Assembly (NCBI GenBank): GCA_051418055.1
Contig: JBPRGH010000054.1
Span: 87,946 to 151,945, forward strand
DNA: 64,000 bases
Direction: 5' to 3'
DNA from: JBPRGH01 sp051418055
Lineage (GTDB): Bacteria > Bacteroidota > Bacteroidia > Cytophagales > Cyclobacteriaceae
A program made the position numbers and the translations under genes. The notes under the pieces are model-generated. The model saw only the letters and a program-made list of their open reading frames with translations. It was not told where the DNA came from and ran no database searches. Positions 1-8,792 of the stretch are shown piece by piece; position 1 is the stretch's first letter, and each line of letters opens with the position of its first letter.

Positions 1-16
1 ATAGTATTCTATACTA

Positions 17-24
17 TATATTTG
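17..24 (+). promoter_or_regulatory. Bacteroidota -7 promoter box
   Basis: TATATTTG is an exact match to the Bacteroidota -7 consensus TAnnTTTG. The matching -33 TTG would lie just outside the window. Transcription would start near position 31, which argues against the upstream TTG start at 30 and for the ATG at 54 of the next gene. Confidence 0.45.
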
Positions 25-53
25 AATTATTGTATGTGCAAAACTACACTATT

Positions 54-305
54 ATGAATGTAAATTTAGACAAAAAGAGAATCGAAAGGGAGTTTGAATT
101 CTTTACTTCCAAAAATTTTGAAAAGCCTAAAAAATGCCGTAATACTGAGCAAATAAGGTTTTACGTACAGGAGTTAACGCTTATGATCCAAAAAATGGAA
201 AGCAGATCAGGATATATTCCCCCTTCAGCTTATCAGCTTTTAGCGCAGTATAACCAGGAACTAAACAAACATATCTATGCTGATTTCAGAAACCATTATT
301 GCTAA
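54..305 (+). CDS. Hypothetical protein, small and charged
   Basis: An 83-residue protein of unknown function. It starts MNVNLDKKRIEREFEFF and is rich in Lys, Glu and Tyr, with no signal peptide or membrane segment. The composition looks like a real soluble, largely helical protein. I chose ATG 54 over the in-frame TTG at 30 because the -7 promoter box at 17-24 would put the transcription start at about 31. I do not recognise a family. It is monocistronic as far as can be seen: the next gene begins 325 bases later. Confidence 0.55.
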   Translation: MNVNLDKKRIEREFEFFTSKNFEKPKKCRNTEQIRFYVQELTLMIQKMESRSGYIPPSAYQLLAQYNQELNKHIYADFRNHYC

Positions 306-630
306 AAAAGCAACGTTTTTTGATAATATGCATTACCTCCCCTCCCCCATTAACTTTACGTGTAATGCTATATATACAGCGATAATTAATCGCTCAGGGA
401 GAATGCAGTACTATAAAACCATACCGGGAGTGTCGAGGGAGCGGATCAGCCGAATTGAATTTTGTGAAGTATATAACTCCCAAAATATACTGGGGGTAAA
501 GCCTTTACAGACACATCTGGGTACATCTGTATTTCAGATGGAATTTTATATTTAGAAAACTTAATTACAAGTAAATTAAGGAAAAGAAATATATTGGTAA
601 CTTGTATTCACGCGGTCAATACTTTTTAGA
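306..630. other. Intergenic stretch, no convincing gene
   Basis: One open frame (277-555, plus) exists here but overlaps the preceding gene and has no protein-like pattern that I trust. A 6-bp hairpin (CATCTG/CAGATG, 524-540) followed by T-rich sequence could be a weak terminator. TATATTGG at about 592 is a near match to the -7 box for the downstream phosphatase. Confidence 0.4.
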
Positions 631-2064
631 ATGCCTGAATTCTGGAATAATATTATCAATATAGGTGTACGGCCGGTGCTTGCGTCTGAGGAGATTAGAA
701 AAATTCGCCTTCTCAATGGAATACTCGCTACCGGAGAAACTATTTTTTTACTGCTGATAATTAAAAGTGTAATTAATGGTTTACCTGAGGAGTATTTGGT
801 GCAGGCGCTGGGAGCTTTTTTATTTCTTATACCCATCTTCTTTAACTATCTTCATAAGTATCGTATAGCTAAATTCTTATGCTTAATAATCCCTATTTTT
901 TATCTGTCCTTTTTAACTGTTTATTGGGGCAGTGAGCGCGGATCTCAATTAATTATTCTTGCAGTAACAGGTTTGGCAGTCCTCTTTTTTGAAGATATAA
1001 AATCAATATTAGCCCTCGTTTTACTTGGTGCTTTATCCATTATTGCTGTTGAGACATATAATTTTATTTATGATCCAATTTATACTCCACCAAACCTTGA
1101 AATTGCTTACCTGATAAATGTTATCATTACTATTATCATGATTGTGGTGATAGTAAGTATTTTCAAAAAAGAAAATTATCAATACCAGAACCTGATTGCC
1201 TCCATTAATAAAAAAATAACCCGGCAGCATAGTAAAGTGGTCCAGCTGAATCAAAATTTATCCAATTCAATTAAGATCATAAAGGAACAAAAAGAAGCCA
1301 TTAATGAAGCACATAAACGGTTACAGGATAGTATAAATTATGCGCAAACGATCCAGCAGTCTATCCTGACTATTTCTCCTCATGTTAAAAAAGCATTACC
1401 GGAGCATTTTATTCTATTTATGCCTCGAGATGTTGTAAGCGGAGATTTTTATTATTTCCATGAGGCAGGTAATAACCTATTTATTACAGCTGTAGATTGT
1501 ACGGGTCATGGTGTACCCGGGGCCTTTATGAGCATGATCGGATATAATCTGTTACAGGAAGCTGTAGAAACAGAGAAGTATAATGATCCTGCACGTATAC
1601 TTACGTTTTTAAATGAAAGAATAAATTCAGCCCTTAAACAAAAAGATACCCACAATTTTGATGGCATGGATATCAGTCTACTTGTGCTGGATAAGACAAA
1701 TGGGCGGGTCAAATTTGCCGGAGCAAAAAATTCCCTTGTCATTGTAAATAATGGATGCCTGGAAGAAATAAAAGGAGACAGATATTCAATAGGAGGATTT
1801 ACCCCGCCTGACTATCAATTCTCACAAACCGAAATTGAGGTGCAGAAAGATTCTATCATATATTTAATGACCGATGGGTACCAGGATCAATTTGGCAGTC
1901 CCGACAATAAAAAATTTCGAAGTAAAAGATTATACAGTATGCTGAAGCATATGTCAGATGCAAGAATGGCAGAGCAGCATTTAACCTTATCGGCAACTTA
2001 TAAAGCCTGGAAAGAAAATAGTGAACAAACAGATGATATACTTATTATTGGCCTGAGGGTATAA
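631..2064 (+). CDS. Membrane-bound SpoIIE-type (PP2C-like) serine phosphatase
   Basis: A 477-residue protein with three parts: a hydrophobic N-terminal region (about residues 25-175) with several membrane segments, a coiled-coil linker (about 190-235), and a C-terminal SpoIIE/RsbU-type PPM phosphatase domain (about 260-477). The metal-binding phosphatase motifs are visible: DVVSGDFYYF near 264, DCTGHGVPGAF near 288, MTDGYQDQFG near 412 and TDDILI near the end. Family members dephosphorylate anti-anti-sigma or other STAS proteins in stress and partner-switching signalling, and the membrane part would be the sensor. No STAS or anti-sigma partner is adjacent, so the target is unknown. The gene ends at a strong hairpin shared with the convergent gene. 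Confidence 0.85.
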   Translation: MPEFWNNIINIGVRPVLASEEIRKIRLLNGILATGETIFLLLIIKSVINGLPEEYLVQALGAFLFLIPIFFNYLHKYRIAKFLCLIIPIFYLSFLTVYWGSERGSQLIILAVTGLAVLFFEDIKSILALVLLGALSIIAVETYNFIYDPIYTPPNLEIAYLINVIITIIMIVVIVSIFKKENYQYQNLIASINKKITRQHSKVVQLNQNLSNSIKIIKEQKEAINEAHKRLQDSINYAQTIQQSILTISPHVKKALPEHFILFMPRDVVSGDFYYFHEAGNNLFITAVDCTGHGVPGAFMSMIGYNLLQEAVETEKYNDPARILTFLNERINSALKQKDTHNFDGMDISLLVLDKTNGRVKFAGAKNSLVIVNNGCLEEIKGDRYSIGGFTPPDYQFSQTEIEVQKDSIIYLMTDGYQDQFGSPDNKKFRSKRLYSMLKHMSDARMAEQHLTLSATYKAWKENSEQTDDILIIGLRV

Positions 2065-2067
2065 AAA

Positions 2068-2091
2068 AAGCCTGAAATTTCTTCCAGGCTT
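2068..2091. terminator. Bidirectional intrinsic terminator
   Basis: A perfect 7-bp stem (AAGCCTG/CAGGCTT) with a 10-base loop is flanked by A-runs and T-runs. It sits between the convergent phosphatase gene and the exported-protein gene and can serve both. Confidence 0.75.
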
Positions 2092-2112
2092 TTCCATTAT
2101 CAATATGTAGGA

Positions 2113-2664
2113 TTAGCCATTGCCCCCTACATCTTCAGCAGCTTCTTCTACTGCTTCTTTAAGCTCTTCATTAGATTCTTCAGCTGCTTCTTTCAGATCC
2201 TCCATGATCTCCTCGTAACGCTCCTTCACTTCTTCATCACTAGCTAGAGCTGATTTTATTTTTTTATAAGTTCTTCCGCCTTCACCAATGAAATCAATAG
2301 CTAATGTTTTAAATGTAGCATTTATTTCTTCCGTCATCTCATCCTTTTTCAACACCACACTTCTTACAAAAGCAATTTCATCTTCAGTTGCTCCAGCCTG
2401 TACAAGCGCTACAGAATCATCTATGATCTTATTCAATTCATTATAACGTGTTCCTGTAATTTCTTCATTCTCCTGGACCATTGTGGTCATTACGGCAACA
2501 ATATTTCCTTTCATACGCTCAATGGAATCCATCGTAATGGCGTAGCGGCGCAGCTCCTCATCGGTAATCTCAACCTCTCCCTCCTGTGCAAATGATGTAT
2601 TTGCAGCTAGTAGAAAAATAAATAAAAATGTAAAACTCTTAATAATACTCCTCATCTTAATCAT
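2113..2664 (-). CDS. Exported acidic hypothetical protein
   Basis: A 183-residue protein with a clear N-terminal signal peptide ending near TSFAQ (about residue 27). The mature part is helical and very acidic, with heptad-like Glu/Ala-rich stretches toward the C-terminus (KEAAEESNEELKEAVEE) and a short Gly-containing tail. No lipobox cysteine is present, so it is probably periplasmic. I do not recognise a family with a known role. It is convergent with the SpoIIE-type gene and shares its terminator; the upstream region (2665-2785) separates it from the TonB-dependent receptor gene. Confidence 0.7.
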   Translation of the reverse strand: MIKMRSIIKSFTFLFIFLLAANTSFAQEGEVEITDEELRRYAITMDSIERMKGNIVAVMTTMVQENEEITGTRYNELNKIIDDSVALVQAGATEDEIAFVRSVVLKKDEMTEEINATFKTLAIDFIGEGGRTYKKIKSALASDEEVKERYEEIMEDLKEAAEESNEELKEAVEEAAEDVGGNG

Positions 2665-2785
2665 GATTTATAAATTGTACAATTGTTAAATTCTGTTTTT
2701 CAATAAAATGTTTTATCAAATAGAAATAATAATGCAAATATAATGCCTCATTATATTCTACTTTAATCCGCAATTATATTTATTT

Positions 2786-5113
2786 TTAAATAGAAACAGA
2801 TAGTTTTAAATTTAAAAATCTTGCAGATAATGTATTTGGCACAGCAAACTGCTGATCATTGACATCTTCAATCCAGGTATAGCTGATCACATTATTAGAA
2901 CCTGTAAGGTTTAGTATTTCCGCTGCTATTGTAAAATCTTTTATTTTCTTCCAATCATTAAATACTTTGGAAAAACCAATATCCACCCTGCGATAGGTAG
3001 CTCCATTAAAGCTATTTCTCGCTTCAAGAGCATCAGGAGGTCCAAATGGCAAGCCACTGCCAACCTGTACATGAACATTTACCCTGAACGATGGATTATC
3101 AGGAAGGTGGTCCTGGAAAAAAATAGATAATGTTACCCGCTGATCCATCGGACGGCGGATATAACCCTGCCCATCACCCTCTACATCTTCCCGCGTGGAT
3201 AGTATCCCAAGGCTAAACCAGGATTCGGTATTTTCTATAAACTCACCGCTTAATCTGAAATCAGCGCCATATGCATAAGCCGTAGCTGTATTATTGCCGA
3301 AATACCTTACCCGAATATTATTTACATCGTATGGATTAACATCCCACAGATATTTATAATATGCTTCAGAAATGAATTTAAAGGGCCTGTTCCAGATAGT
3401 GAAATTATGGTCCATACCTGCTATCATATGCCATGACGACTGCATTCCCAGTTGTTCATTTAGCTCACCTTCTGATGTGCGGAATTCTCTAAAGATAGGC
3501 ACCTGCCGATAGATTCCAGTGGCAAAATTGAGTATTACATCCTTTTTCCATTCCGGTCTGTAAGAGTATTGTAACCGGGGGCTAAATGAGAAATTTTTAT
3601 TCAGATCTCTATAAAGTAACCTGATACCTGCATTTAAATGATGTTTTCTCGTATCATAATCAAACTGTAGATATCCATGCCCCCGGCTTCTTACAAGAGA
3701 GTTATTAGCTGACAAACCCTCTACATCCGTAACAAAACCGGCAGAATCTATAAAGCTGAATTCACTTATCCGATCTTCCATATCTTCCATACTCCAGCCA
3801 ATCCCACCTTTTAGAGAAGAATGATTTGTAAGCTCCAGCTCTGATTGCCCCTCAAGAAGGTACTGCTCCCCCCTCAGGTAATTTCTTCTGTGATCATATA
3901 AAGTGCCTACTCCTCTTGTCACCAGGCACTCATTAAACCCGGGCGTGCCAATATTTTTGTTCACATCGCATAGCCTGTAACCGCCCTCAACTTCTGTATA
4001 TTCCCTTTCTGATGTCCTTACAACGGAAGCCAAAAAGGAAGAGGAGAAAGATGTGTTCCACTGATGAGTGAGCTTTATTCCTCCCTGATAGGTATCATAT
4101 TCAAGAAGGTCCTTGCCTTCAAATGCCACATAAAGACGGAATGACCTGTTAAAAGTACCAAACTCAGTTTCACGGTTAGCAGGAAATACTTCATACCTGT
4201 TTTTAGCATATCCACCCAAAACGATTAACGATGTGTTTTTTGATAAAGCTGTAGTGCTGTAAAACTGCAGGTCAGTAAACTGAGGAAAGTATTCTCCCTC
4301 TGTTTCCAGTGTATTTAAAAGGTAACGGGAATTTTTATGCCTTACACTGCCAATAAAGCTGGTGTTTCCAATTTTACTTCCAGCTGTCAAATACCCCCCG
4401 AGCAACCCTAATGAAGCTTTTGCCATAAATTCCTGGGGTTCTAAATAATCCACCACCAGTACGGATGATAATTTATCCCCATAAGAGGAGCGCCACCCTC
4501 CTGCTGAAAACATGATCTCATCAACCATAGAAGTATTTACAAATCCAAGGCCTTCCTGCTGTCCATTGCTGGTTAGTTGCGGCCGGTAGATAGGTATATC
4601 TTCAACAAACACTAGATTTTCATCAAAATTGCCACCTCGCACGGCATAAGAGCTTGATAGTTCGTTGTTGCTTATTACCCCGGGAAGGGAGACCAGCACC
4701 TGGCTTATATCCTCAAAGGGTGCGGGAAATTCCTTAAATTCTTTAGCCTTTAATTTTGTTATGCTTACCTGTTCGCGCTCCTCCTGGGTGATAACAGATA
4801 CTTCTTTAAGAACAGTAGTTTTTTCCTCTAACTCTATCTGGAGAAAAATTGAATCAGAATTCAGTGTAAGGGTATCAGTTTTAGCCTGATAATTAACATG
4901 CGAAAAAATCAGGACTACAGATCCTGTTGCTTTTAAATTTAAATGAAACCTCCCCTGATCATTGGAAGAAGTGCCCGCACCTTCTGGTATTCTTATATTT
5001 ACCCCTGTGATTGCCTCTCCGGATTTATCAACAACCTTCCCTTCTACTACAGTTTGCTGGCTAAAAACCGGATAAGAGATGACGATTAAAAACAGGAAAA
5101 GCGAAATACGCAT
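2786..5113 (-). CDS. TonB-dependent receptor with CarboxypepD_reg N-terminal domain
   Basis: A 775-residue outer-membrane receptor. A signal peptide (residues 1-18, ending SYPVFSQ) is followed by a CarboxypepD_reg-like beta-sandwich (about 20-105, VEGKVVDKSGEAITGVNI), a plug domain (about 115-225, including AVRGGNFDENLVFVEDIPIY) and a long beta-barrel. There is no SusD partner next to it, so it is probably not a polysaccharide-utilisation SusC, and the substrate is unknown. It is the last gene of a leftward operon, 16 bases after rpe. It is somewhat short for a Bacteroidota SusC (usually about 1000) but normal for other TonB-dependent transporters. Confidence 0.88.
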   Translation of the reverse strand: MRISLFLFLIVISYPVFSQQTVVEGKVVDKSGEAITGVNIRIPEGAGTSSNDQGRFHLNLKATGSVVLIFSHVNYQAKTDTLTLNSDSIFLQIELEEKTTVLKEVSVITQEEREQVSITKLKAKEFKEFPAPFEDISQVLVSLPGVISNNELSSSYAVRGGNFDENLVFVEDIPIYRPQLTSNGQQEGLGFVNTSMVDEIMFSAGGWRSSYGDKLSSVLVVDYLEPQEFMAKASLGLLGGYLTAGSKIGNTSFIGSVRHKNSRYLLNTLETEGEYFPQFTDLQFYSTTALSKNTSLIVLGGYAKNRYEVFPANRETEFGTFNRSFRLYVAFEGKDLLEYDTYQGGIKLTHQWNTSFSSSFLASVVRTSEREYTEVEGGYRLCDVNKNIGTPGFNECLVTRGVGTLYDHRRNYLRGEQYLLEGQSELELTNHSSLKGGIGWSMEDMEDRISEFSFIDSAGFVTDVEGLSANNSLVRSRGHGYLQFDYDTRKHHLNAGIRLLYRDLNKNFSFSPRLQYSYRPEWKKDVILNFATGIYRQVPIFREFRTSEGELNEQLGMQSSWHMIAGMDHNFTIWNRPFKFISEAYYKYLWDVNPYDVNNIRVRYFGNNTATAYAYGADFRLSGEFIENTESWFSLGILSTREDVEGDGQGYIRRPMDQRVTLSIFFQDHLPDNPSFRVNVHVQVGSGLPFGPPDALEARNSFNGATYRRVDIGFSKVFNDWKKIKDFTIAAEILNLTGSNNVISYTWIEDVNDQQFAVPNTLSARFLNLKLSVSI

Positions 5114-5129
5114 CAGGTAGATTTTAATT

Positions 5130-5783
5130 CTAAACGTTTTTCAGCTTAGAAATTGTATCTGAAGGATTATCCGATTTAAAAACAAAAGAACCTGCTACCA
5201 AAGCATCCGCACCTGCCTTAAGCAACTTCGGTGCGTTATCGAGATTTACGCCACCATCTATTTCAATTAGCAGATCAGGATTCAATTCATTAGCCATTTT
5301 CCTTAGCTGGTCAATTTTCGAATACGTACGTTCAATGAATTTTTGCCCGCCAAATCCGGGATTTACAGACATTATTAGGACCAGGTCAATATCGGAAAGT
5401 ATATCCCTAAGCAGTTCTACATTTGTATGCGGATTTAAAGACACCCCGGCTTTACAGCCCAAATTCTTTATCTGCTGGATATTGCGATGAAGATGCTGGC
5501 AGGCTTCATAGTGAACAGTAATGATCTCTGCCCCTGCTTTTTTAAATTCTTCCACATAATTTTCAGGTGAAACGATCATCAGGTGAACATCGAGGGGCTT
5601 CTTCGAATGACGATGGATAGCTTCCACTACAGGTAACCCATAAGAAATATTCGGCACAAAAACCCCATCCATTATATCTATATGTATCCAGTCTGCATCA
5701 CTATTATTGAGCATATTCACTTCCTGCTCAATACGTGCAAAATCAGCTGCTAAAAAAGACGGGGCAATAATTGGTTTTTTCAT
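5130..5783 (-). CDS. rpe: Ribulose-phosphate 3-epimerase
   Basis: A 217-residue TIM-barrel enzyme that interconverts ribulose 5-phosphate and xylulose 5-phosphate in the pentose phosphate pathway. Family hallmarks are clear: the N-terminal APSFLAADF, the metal-ligand segment HIDIMDGVFVPNIS, the second segment DVHLMI, MSVNPGFGGQKF in the phosphate-binding half, and IDGGVN plus GADALVAGSFVF near the end. Length and start are typical. It sits between the subtilase gene (42 bases) and the receptor gene (16 bases), on the same strand, so it is probably cotranscribed, although there is no obvious pathway link to either. Confidence 0.95.
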   Translation of the reverse strand: MKKPIIAPSFLAADFARIEQEVNMLNNSDADWIHIDIMDGVFVPNISYGLPVVEAIHRHSKKPLDVHLMIVSPENYVEEFKKAGAEIITVHYEACQHLHRNIQQIKNLGCKAGVSLNPHTNVELLRDILSDIDLVLIMSVNPGFGGQKFIERTYSKIDQLRKMANELNPDLLIEIDGGVNLDNAPKLLKAGADALVAGSFVFKSDNPSDTISKLKNV

Positions 5784-5824
5784 GTTTCTAATGCTGCAGT
5801 AATTGACAAAGTTAAAACAACTGT

Positions 5825-7384
5825 TTATTCTTTTATGAATTTGGCTACGAAAACCTGGCCTTGCAATTTAATTTTAAGCACGTAAGCACCTTTAGCAAGA
5901 GAACCAATATATAATCTCCTCCTATTAATCTGAACCGGTAATTTACGCCCCTGTATGTTATATATCTCTACAGATTCGGGAATAACTGACGTATTAATAT
6001 TTAGGTGATCTTTTGCAGGATTAGGATAAACCTGAAGGAATAATCCACCTCCTGTTTCAGGGATTTCCCCAAATCTTAAAATTCCATAACCAAGACTGTA
6101 ATCAGGATCCAGGGATTGCGAACTCCAATCAAAAGCGAGATCTCTATAGCCTGTAATAGTTAACGATGGAAATGCCTGTAATACTCCTGCCATAATGGAA
6201 GTGGCTATAGGTGCGGAAAAGGAAGTTCCACTTCTACTAACTACTGAACCTCTGCTGTTAAAAACTTTTACTCCTACGCCCAATGCAGCAATATCAGGTT
6301 TTATACGACCATCAGCCGATGGACCAATTGAGCTGAAAGAGGCTTTATTTCCAATTTCATCCACTGCACCTACTGATAGATTACCAAAAGCATCTGCAGG
6401 GGCTGTAATAAAAGTCCAGGAACTATTTCCTGAATTTCCGGCACTTGCTACCGTCAGGATCCCACGTGCCGTTGCTTCATTAGAAGCCCGCGTAATAAGT
6501 GTTGTCCTTCCATCCATATCCTCATAGGTATAATCCATGGAAGGATCATCAAAAGTATTATATCCAAGGGCAGTGTTGATAATATCAAATCCGGCACTAT
6601 CTGCCATTTCAGCAGCAAAAAGCCAGTTATATTCCTCTATTCTGTACTCTGAGCTTACATCTTCGGTAACAAATAGACCAACATGGGCATCATAAGCACC
6701 ACCAATAAATTGTCCTTCATCATAAGCTGATATTAAAGAGAGCACTTGCGTACCATGATCAGAAAATTGATAAACCTCATTATCATTATTAACCAAATTC
6801 CTGGCCATTACTAACCTGTTATCATTAAAAATATGCTGAAAAGCATTTATTGTATCCGCCCCGCTGAATCCTCCGTCCATTACGGCAATCCAAACACCGG
6901 CACCGGTAATATTCTGTACATGCATCCGGTCTATATTATGAAAAATATTCTGCTGATCAGTTGCGGCACTGGTTTTAAGGTCCTGCTTTTTAATTCGTGA
7001 AGTAAGTTTTTCACCCGGGGCTGCAAAAGCAATTGAATCTACTATTTGTATAGCTTTAAGCTGTTCCACCTCCGCATCATTAGCTTCAATAAGTGCCAGG
7101 TTAAACCATCTGGAGGTGAAATGCACCTCTACTCCTTTAGCTACCAATGAATCAATATAATGAGGGTTTACCGGCAGGTCTCCTGTAACCACTGGTATCC
7201 CCATACGATCACGTCGGGCAATTGCTCTTTCAGAAAGAAATTCCTGGGGTGCATTTATGGAATAAGGAGAATTATCTTTATCGGTGAAATAAACAGCATA
7301 TCTGTTTTTTTGGCCAAAGGAAGCCACAGAAATGCCTGTCATTAAAAAGAATAACAATATGTTTTTATTCAACACCAAACTCAA
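5825..7384 (-). CDS. Secreted S8 subtilisin-like protease with T9SS sorting domain
   Basis: A 519-residue precursor. A signal peptide (residues 1-24) and an inhibitor-like propeptide precede a subtilase domain with the full catalytic triad: Asp in AVMDGGF near 169, His in DHGTQV near 208, and Ser in GTSFSAP near 386. The last 75 residues form a type A type IX secretion sorting domain, beginning VYPNPAKDHLNI and ending in a short basic strand. The protein should cross the outer membrane by T9SS and be anchored to or released from the surface. Its start overlaps the end of the upstream lipoprotein gene by 20 bases, which suggests translational coupling. Confidence 0.92.
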   Translation of the reverse strand: MSLVLNKNILLFFLMTGISVASFGQKNRYAVYFTDKDNSPYSINAPQEFLSERAIARRDRMGIPVVTGDLPVNPHYIDSLVAKGVEVHFTSRWFNLALIEANDAEVEQLKAIQIVDSIAFAAPGEKLTSRIKKQDLKTSAATDQQNIFHNIDRMHVQNITGAGVWIAVMDGGFSGADTINAFQHIFNDNRLVMARNLVNNDNEVYQFSDHGTQVLSLISAYDEGQFIGGAYDAHVGLFVTEDVSSEYRIEEYNWLFAAEMADSAGFDIINTALGYNTFDDPSMDYTYEDMDGRTTLITRASNEATARGILTVASAGNSGNSSWTFITAPADAFGNLSVGAVDEIGNKASFSSIGPSADGRIKPDIAALGVGVKVFNSRGSVVSRSGTSFSAPIATSIMAGVLQAFPSLTITGYRDLAFDWSSQSLDPDYSLGYGILRFGEIPETGGGLFLQVYPNPAKDHLNINTSVIPESVEIYNIQGRKLPVQINRRRLYIGSLAKGAYVLKIKLQGQVFVAKFIKE

Positions 7385-8090
7385 GCAGTTTTTGTTTTAG
7401 TATATGCCCCTCTACTATTTCATTAAAACATATATTAACATTTGCTTCACAGCATTCAGGGTATTTTGTTGTACTGCAGCTTTTATAAAACAGTTCAATA
7501 TCTTTAAAATATATTAAACCAGTATCCTTTGCGTAAATTTCATATTCAATATTATCCTGTGTAATATTTTCAGGGTCATCCTGATTATCAATTACAACTG
7601 TTATTGTAGTTGAAAATTCTTTTTCTTCTACAGAAAATACCCTGTTAATACTGTCGTAATATTGAATATCCTCCGGAAGTGCATTTAATGAATTACTATT
7701 CCACTCAATTCCCTGACTGATTGGAAATGTTAGTTTTACCTTAGGTAAACTGCCGGTATTTAAAACTGCTATATAATTATTTTTGTAGGATTCCCACGTA
7801 GCTATATGCTCCCAATCCTCACTTTCTGTACTTCTCTGTTCTATAATTAAGCTGTATATAACTTCTTCATTAGTTATAGAAGAATCTCTAACGGTGACCT
7901 TAGTTTGATAATAAGTATCCTCAACAGTTCCATTTATAAGATAATCTGTTCTTTCTGTGGAATAGATCCAGAACATACCTTTTTGTAGAGGATAAAATGC
8001 TCCGGAATTTAATTCAACCCCTGTCAGGTCATCGTCATTGCACCCGAAAAGGATAACTGCTGCAAAAAATAAAAGGATATATTTTAACAT
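7365..8090 (-). CDS. Lipoprotein of unknown function
   Basis: A 241-residue protein with a lipoprotein signal peptide and lipobox VILFGC (Cys at about residue 17), followed by the acidic NDDD expected for surface-exposed Bacteroidota lipoproteins. The mature part is beta-rich with a region FYPLQKGMFWIYS of the kind found in many small Bacteroidota lipoproteins. Several cysteines near the C-terminus (CSTTKYPECCEANVNIC) may form disulfides. It is the second gene of the operon; its 3' end overlaps the subtilase start by 20 bases, so the two are probably made together. Confidence 0.75.
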   Translation of the reverse strand: MLKYILLFFAAVILFGCNDDDLTGVELNSGAFYPLQKGMFWIYSTERTDYLINGTVEDTYYQTKVTVRDSSITNEEVIYSLIIEQRSTESEDWEHIATWESYKNNYIAVLNTGSLPKVKLTFPISQGIEWNSNSLNALPEDIQYYDSINRVFSVEEKEFSTTITVVIDNQDDPENITQDNIEYEIYAKDTGLIYFKDIELFYKSCSTTKYPECCEANVNICFNEIVEGHILKQKLLEFGVE

Positions 8091-8091
8091 G

Positions 8092-8334
8092 TTAATTTAT
8101 TGATTCCCTGACCCTGCCCGTATAGTCGCGGAGGGCAGTTTTAAAATCGACCTTATCACGATCCATCTTCTCCTGAATATAAATAGCAGCAAGAATATGT
8201 GTTAGCTGCTCCCCTTCATCATCACCCTCCACTTCAATAGCTAATGGCAGATCTTCCACCAGCTGAGCTTCAGCCTCTCTCAATTCCATTTGATCATAAC
8301 TCTCTACTAATTTTTTTATTGCAGGTATTTTCAT
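8092..8334 (-). CDS. Small conserved Bacteroidota protein, probably DUF6952
   Basis: An 80-residue acidic protein beginning MKIPAIKKLVESYDQMEL. I recognise the pattern as a small family restricted to Bacteroidota, found next to thioredoxin and peroxiredoxin genes (DUF6952 from memory, not checked). No catalytic motif is visible. The stop lies one base before the start of the downstream lipoprotein gene. The hairpin at 8377-8402 separates it from the thioredoxin gene, so it may head the operon that runs down to the TonB-dependent receptor. Confidence 0.7.
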   Translation of the reverse strand: MKIPAIKKLVESYDQMELREAEAQLVEDLPLAIEVEGDDEGEQLTHILAAIYIQEKMDRDKVDFKTALRDYTGRVRESIN

Positions 8335-8376
8335 TGCTTTTGCTTTATCAGATGTTAAAATTAATAATAAATGAAT

Positions 8377-8402
8377 AATCCCCTGATCATGACCAGGGGA
8401 TT
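8377..8402 (-). terminator. Intrinsic terminator after the thioredoxin gene
   Basis: A perfect 9-bp stem (AATCCCCTG/CAGGGGATT) with an 8-base loop is followed on the minus strand by a T-rich tract. It lies 28 bases past the thioredoxin stop. Confidence 0.75.
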
Positions 8403-8430
8403 AATTTAAATTACCAAATCCCGGTAAAAA

Positions 8431-8751
8431 TCAATTCTTCAGGTTCTCCAGCATTTCAACAACTTTATCTTCCTTACTAGTAGGTGATGATTCTACAAGT
8501 TCATCGCCCTTGAAAGTTGCAAAAAATGGCAAATTACTAACCCCTGCGAGTTTTCGTGCTTCAGGGTTTTTTTCTGCATCTATATCAATAAAGCGTACAT
8601 TAGTAAAACGCTCATCATTTGAAAGACGCTTGAATTTTGGAGAAAAAAGACGGCAACTTCCACACCAGCCGGCGTAGTATTTTACGATCGTCTTTTCGCT
8701 GTTTTTCAAAGCATCTTTAAATGTGCTGTCATCTAATACTTCTACTGCCAT
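8431..8751 (-). CDS. Thioredoxin-family protein, active site WCGSC
   Basis: A 106-residue cytoplasmic thioredoxin-fold protein with the redox motif W29-C30-G31-S32-C33 (classic thioredoxin has WCGPC). The cis-Pro region is seen as GVSNLPFFATFKGDELV. The Ser in place of Pro between the cysteines should change the redox potential, so a role as a specialised reductase or in monothiol exchange is as likely as general thioredoxin. There is no signal peptide. It is followed by a terminator and then by the DUF6952-like gene, a neighbourhood typical for thiol peroxidase systems, but no peroxiredoxin is seen in the window. Confidence 0.88.
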   Translation of the reverse strand: MAVEVLDDSTFKDALKNSEKTIVKYYAGWCGSCRLFSPKFKRLSNDERFTNVRFIDIDAEKNPEARKLAGVSNLPFFATFKGDELVESSPTSKEDKVVEMLENLKN

Positions 8752-8792
8752 AATTAAAAATTTAAAGATTAATAAAAATTTATAAATGTACC

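Noticed and set aside
277..555. Open frame of 92 codons on the plus strand
   Set aside because: Overlaps the preceding gene and has irregular composition with no promoter or protein pattern.
1033..1254. Antisense open frames inside the SpoIIE-type gene and similar shadows throughout
   Set aside because: They lie opposite or out of frame with well-supported genes and show no independent protein pattern.
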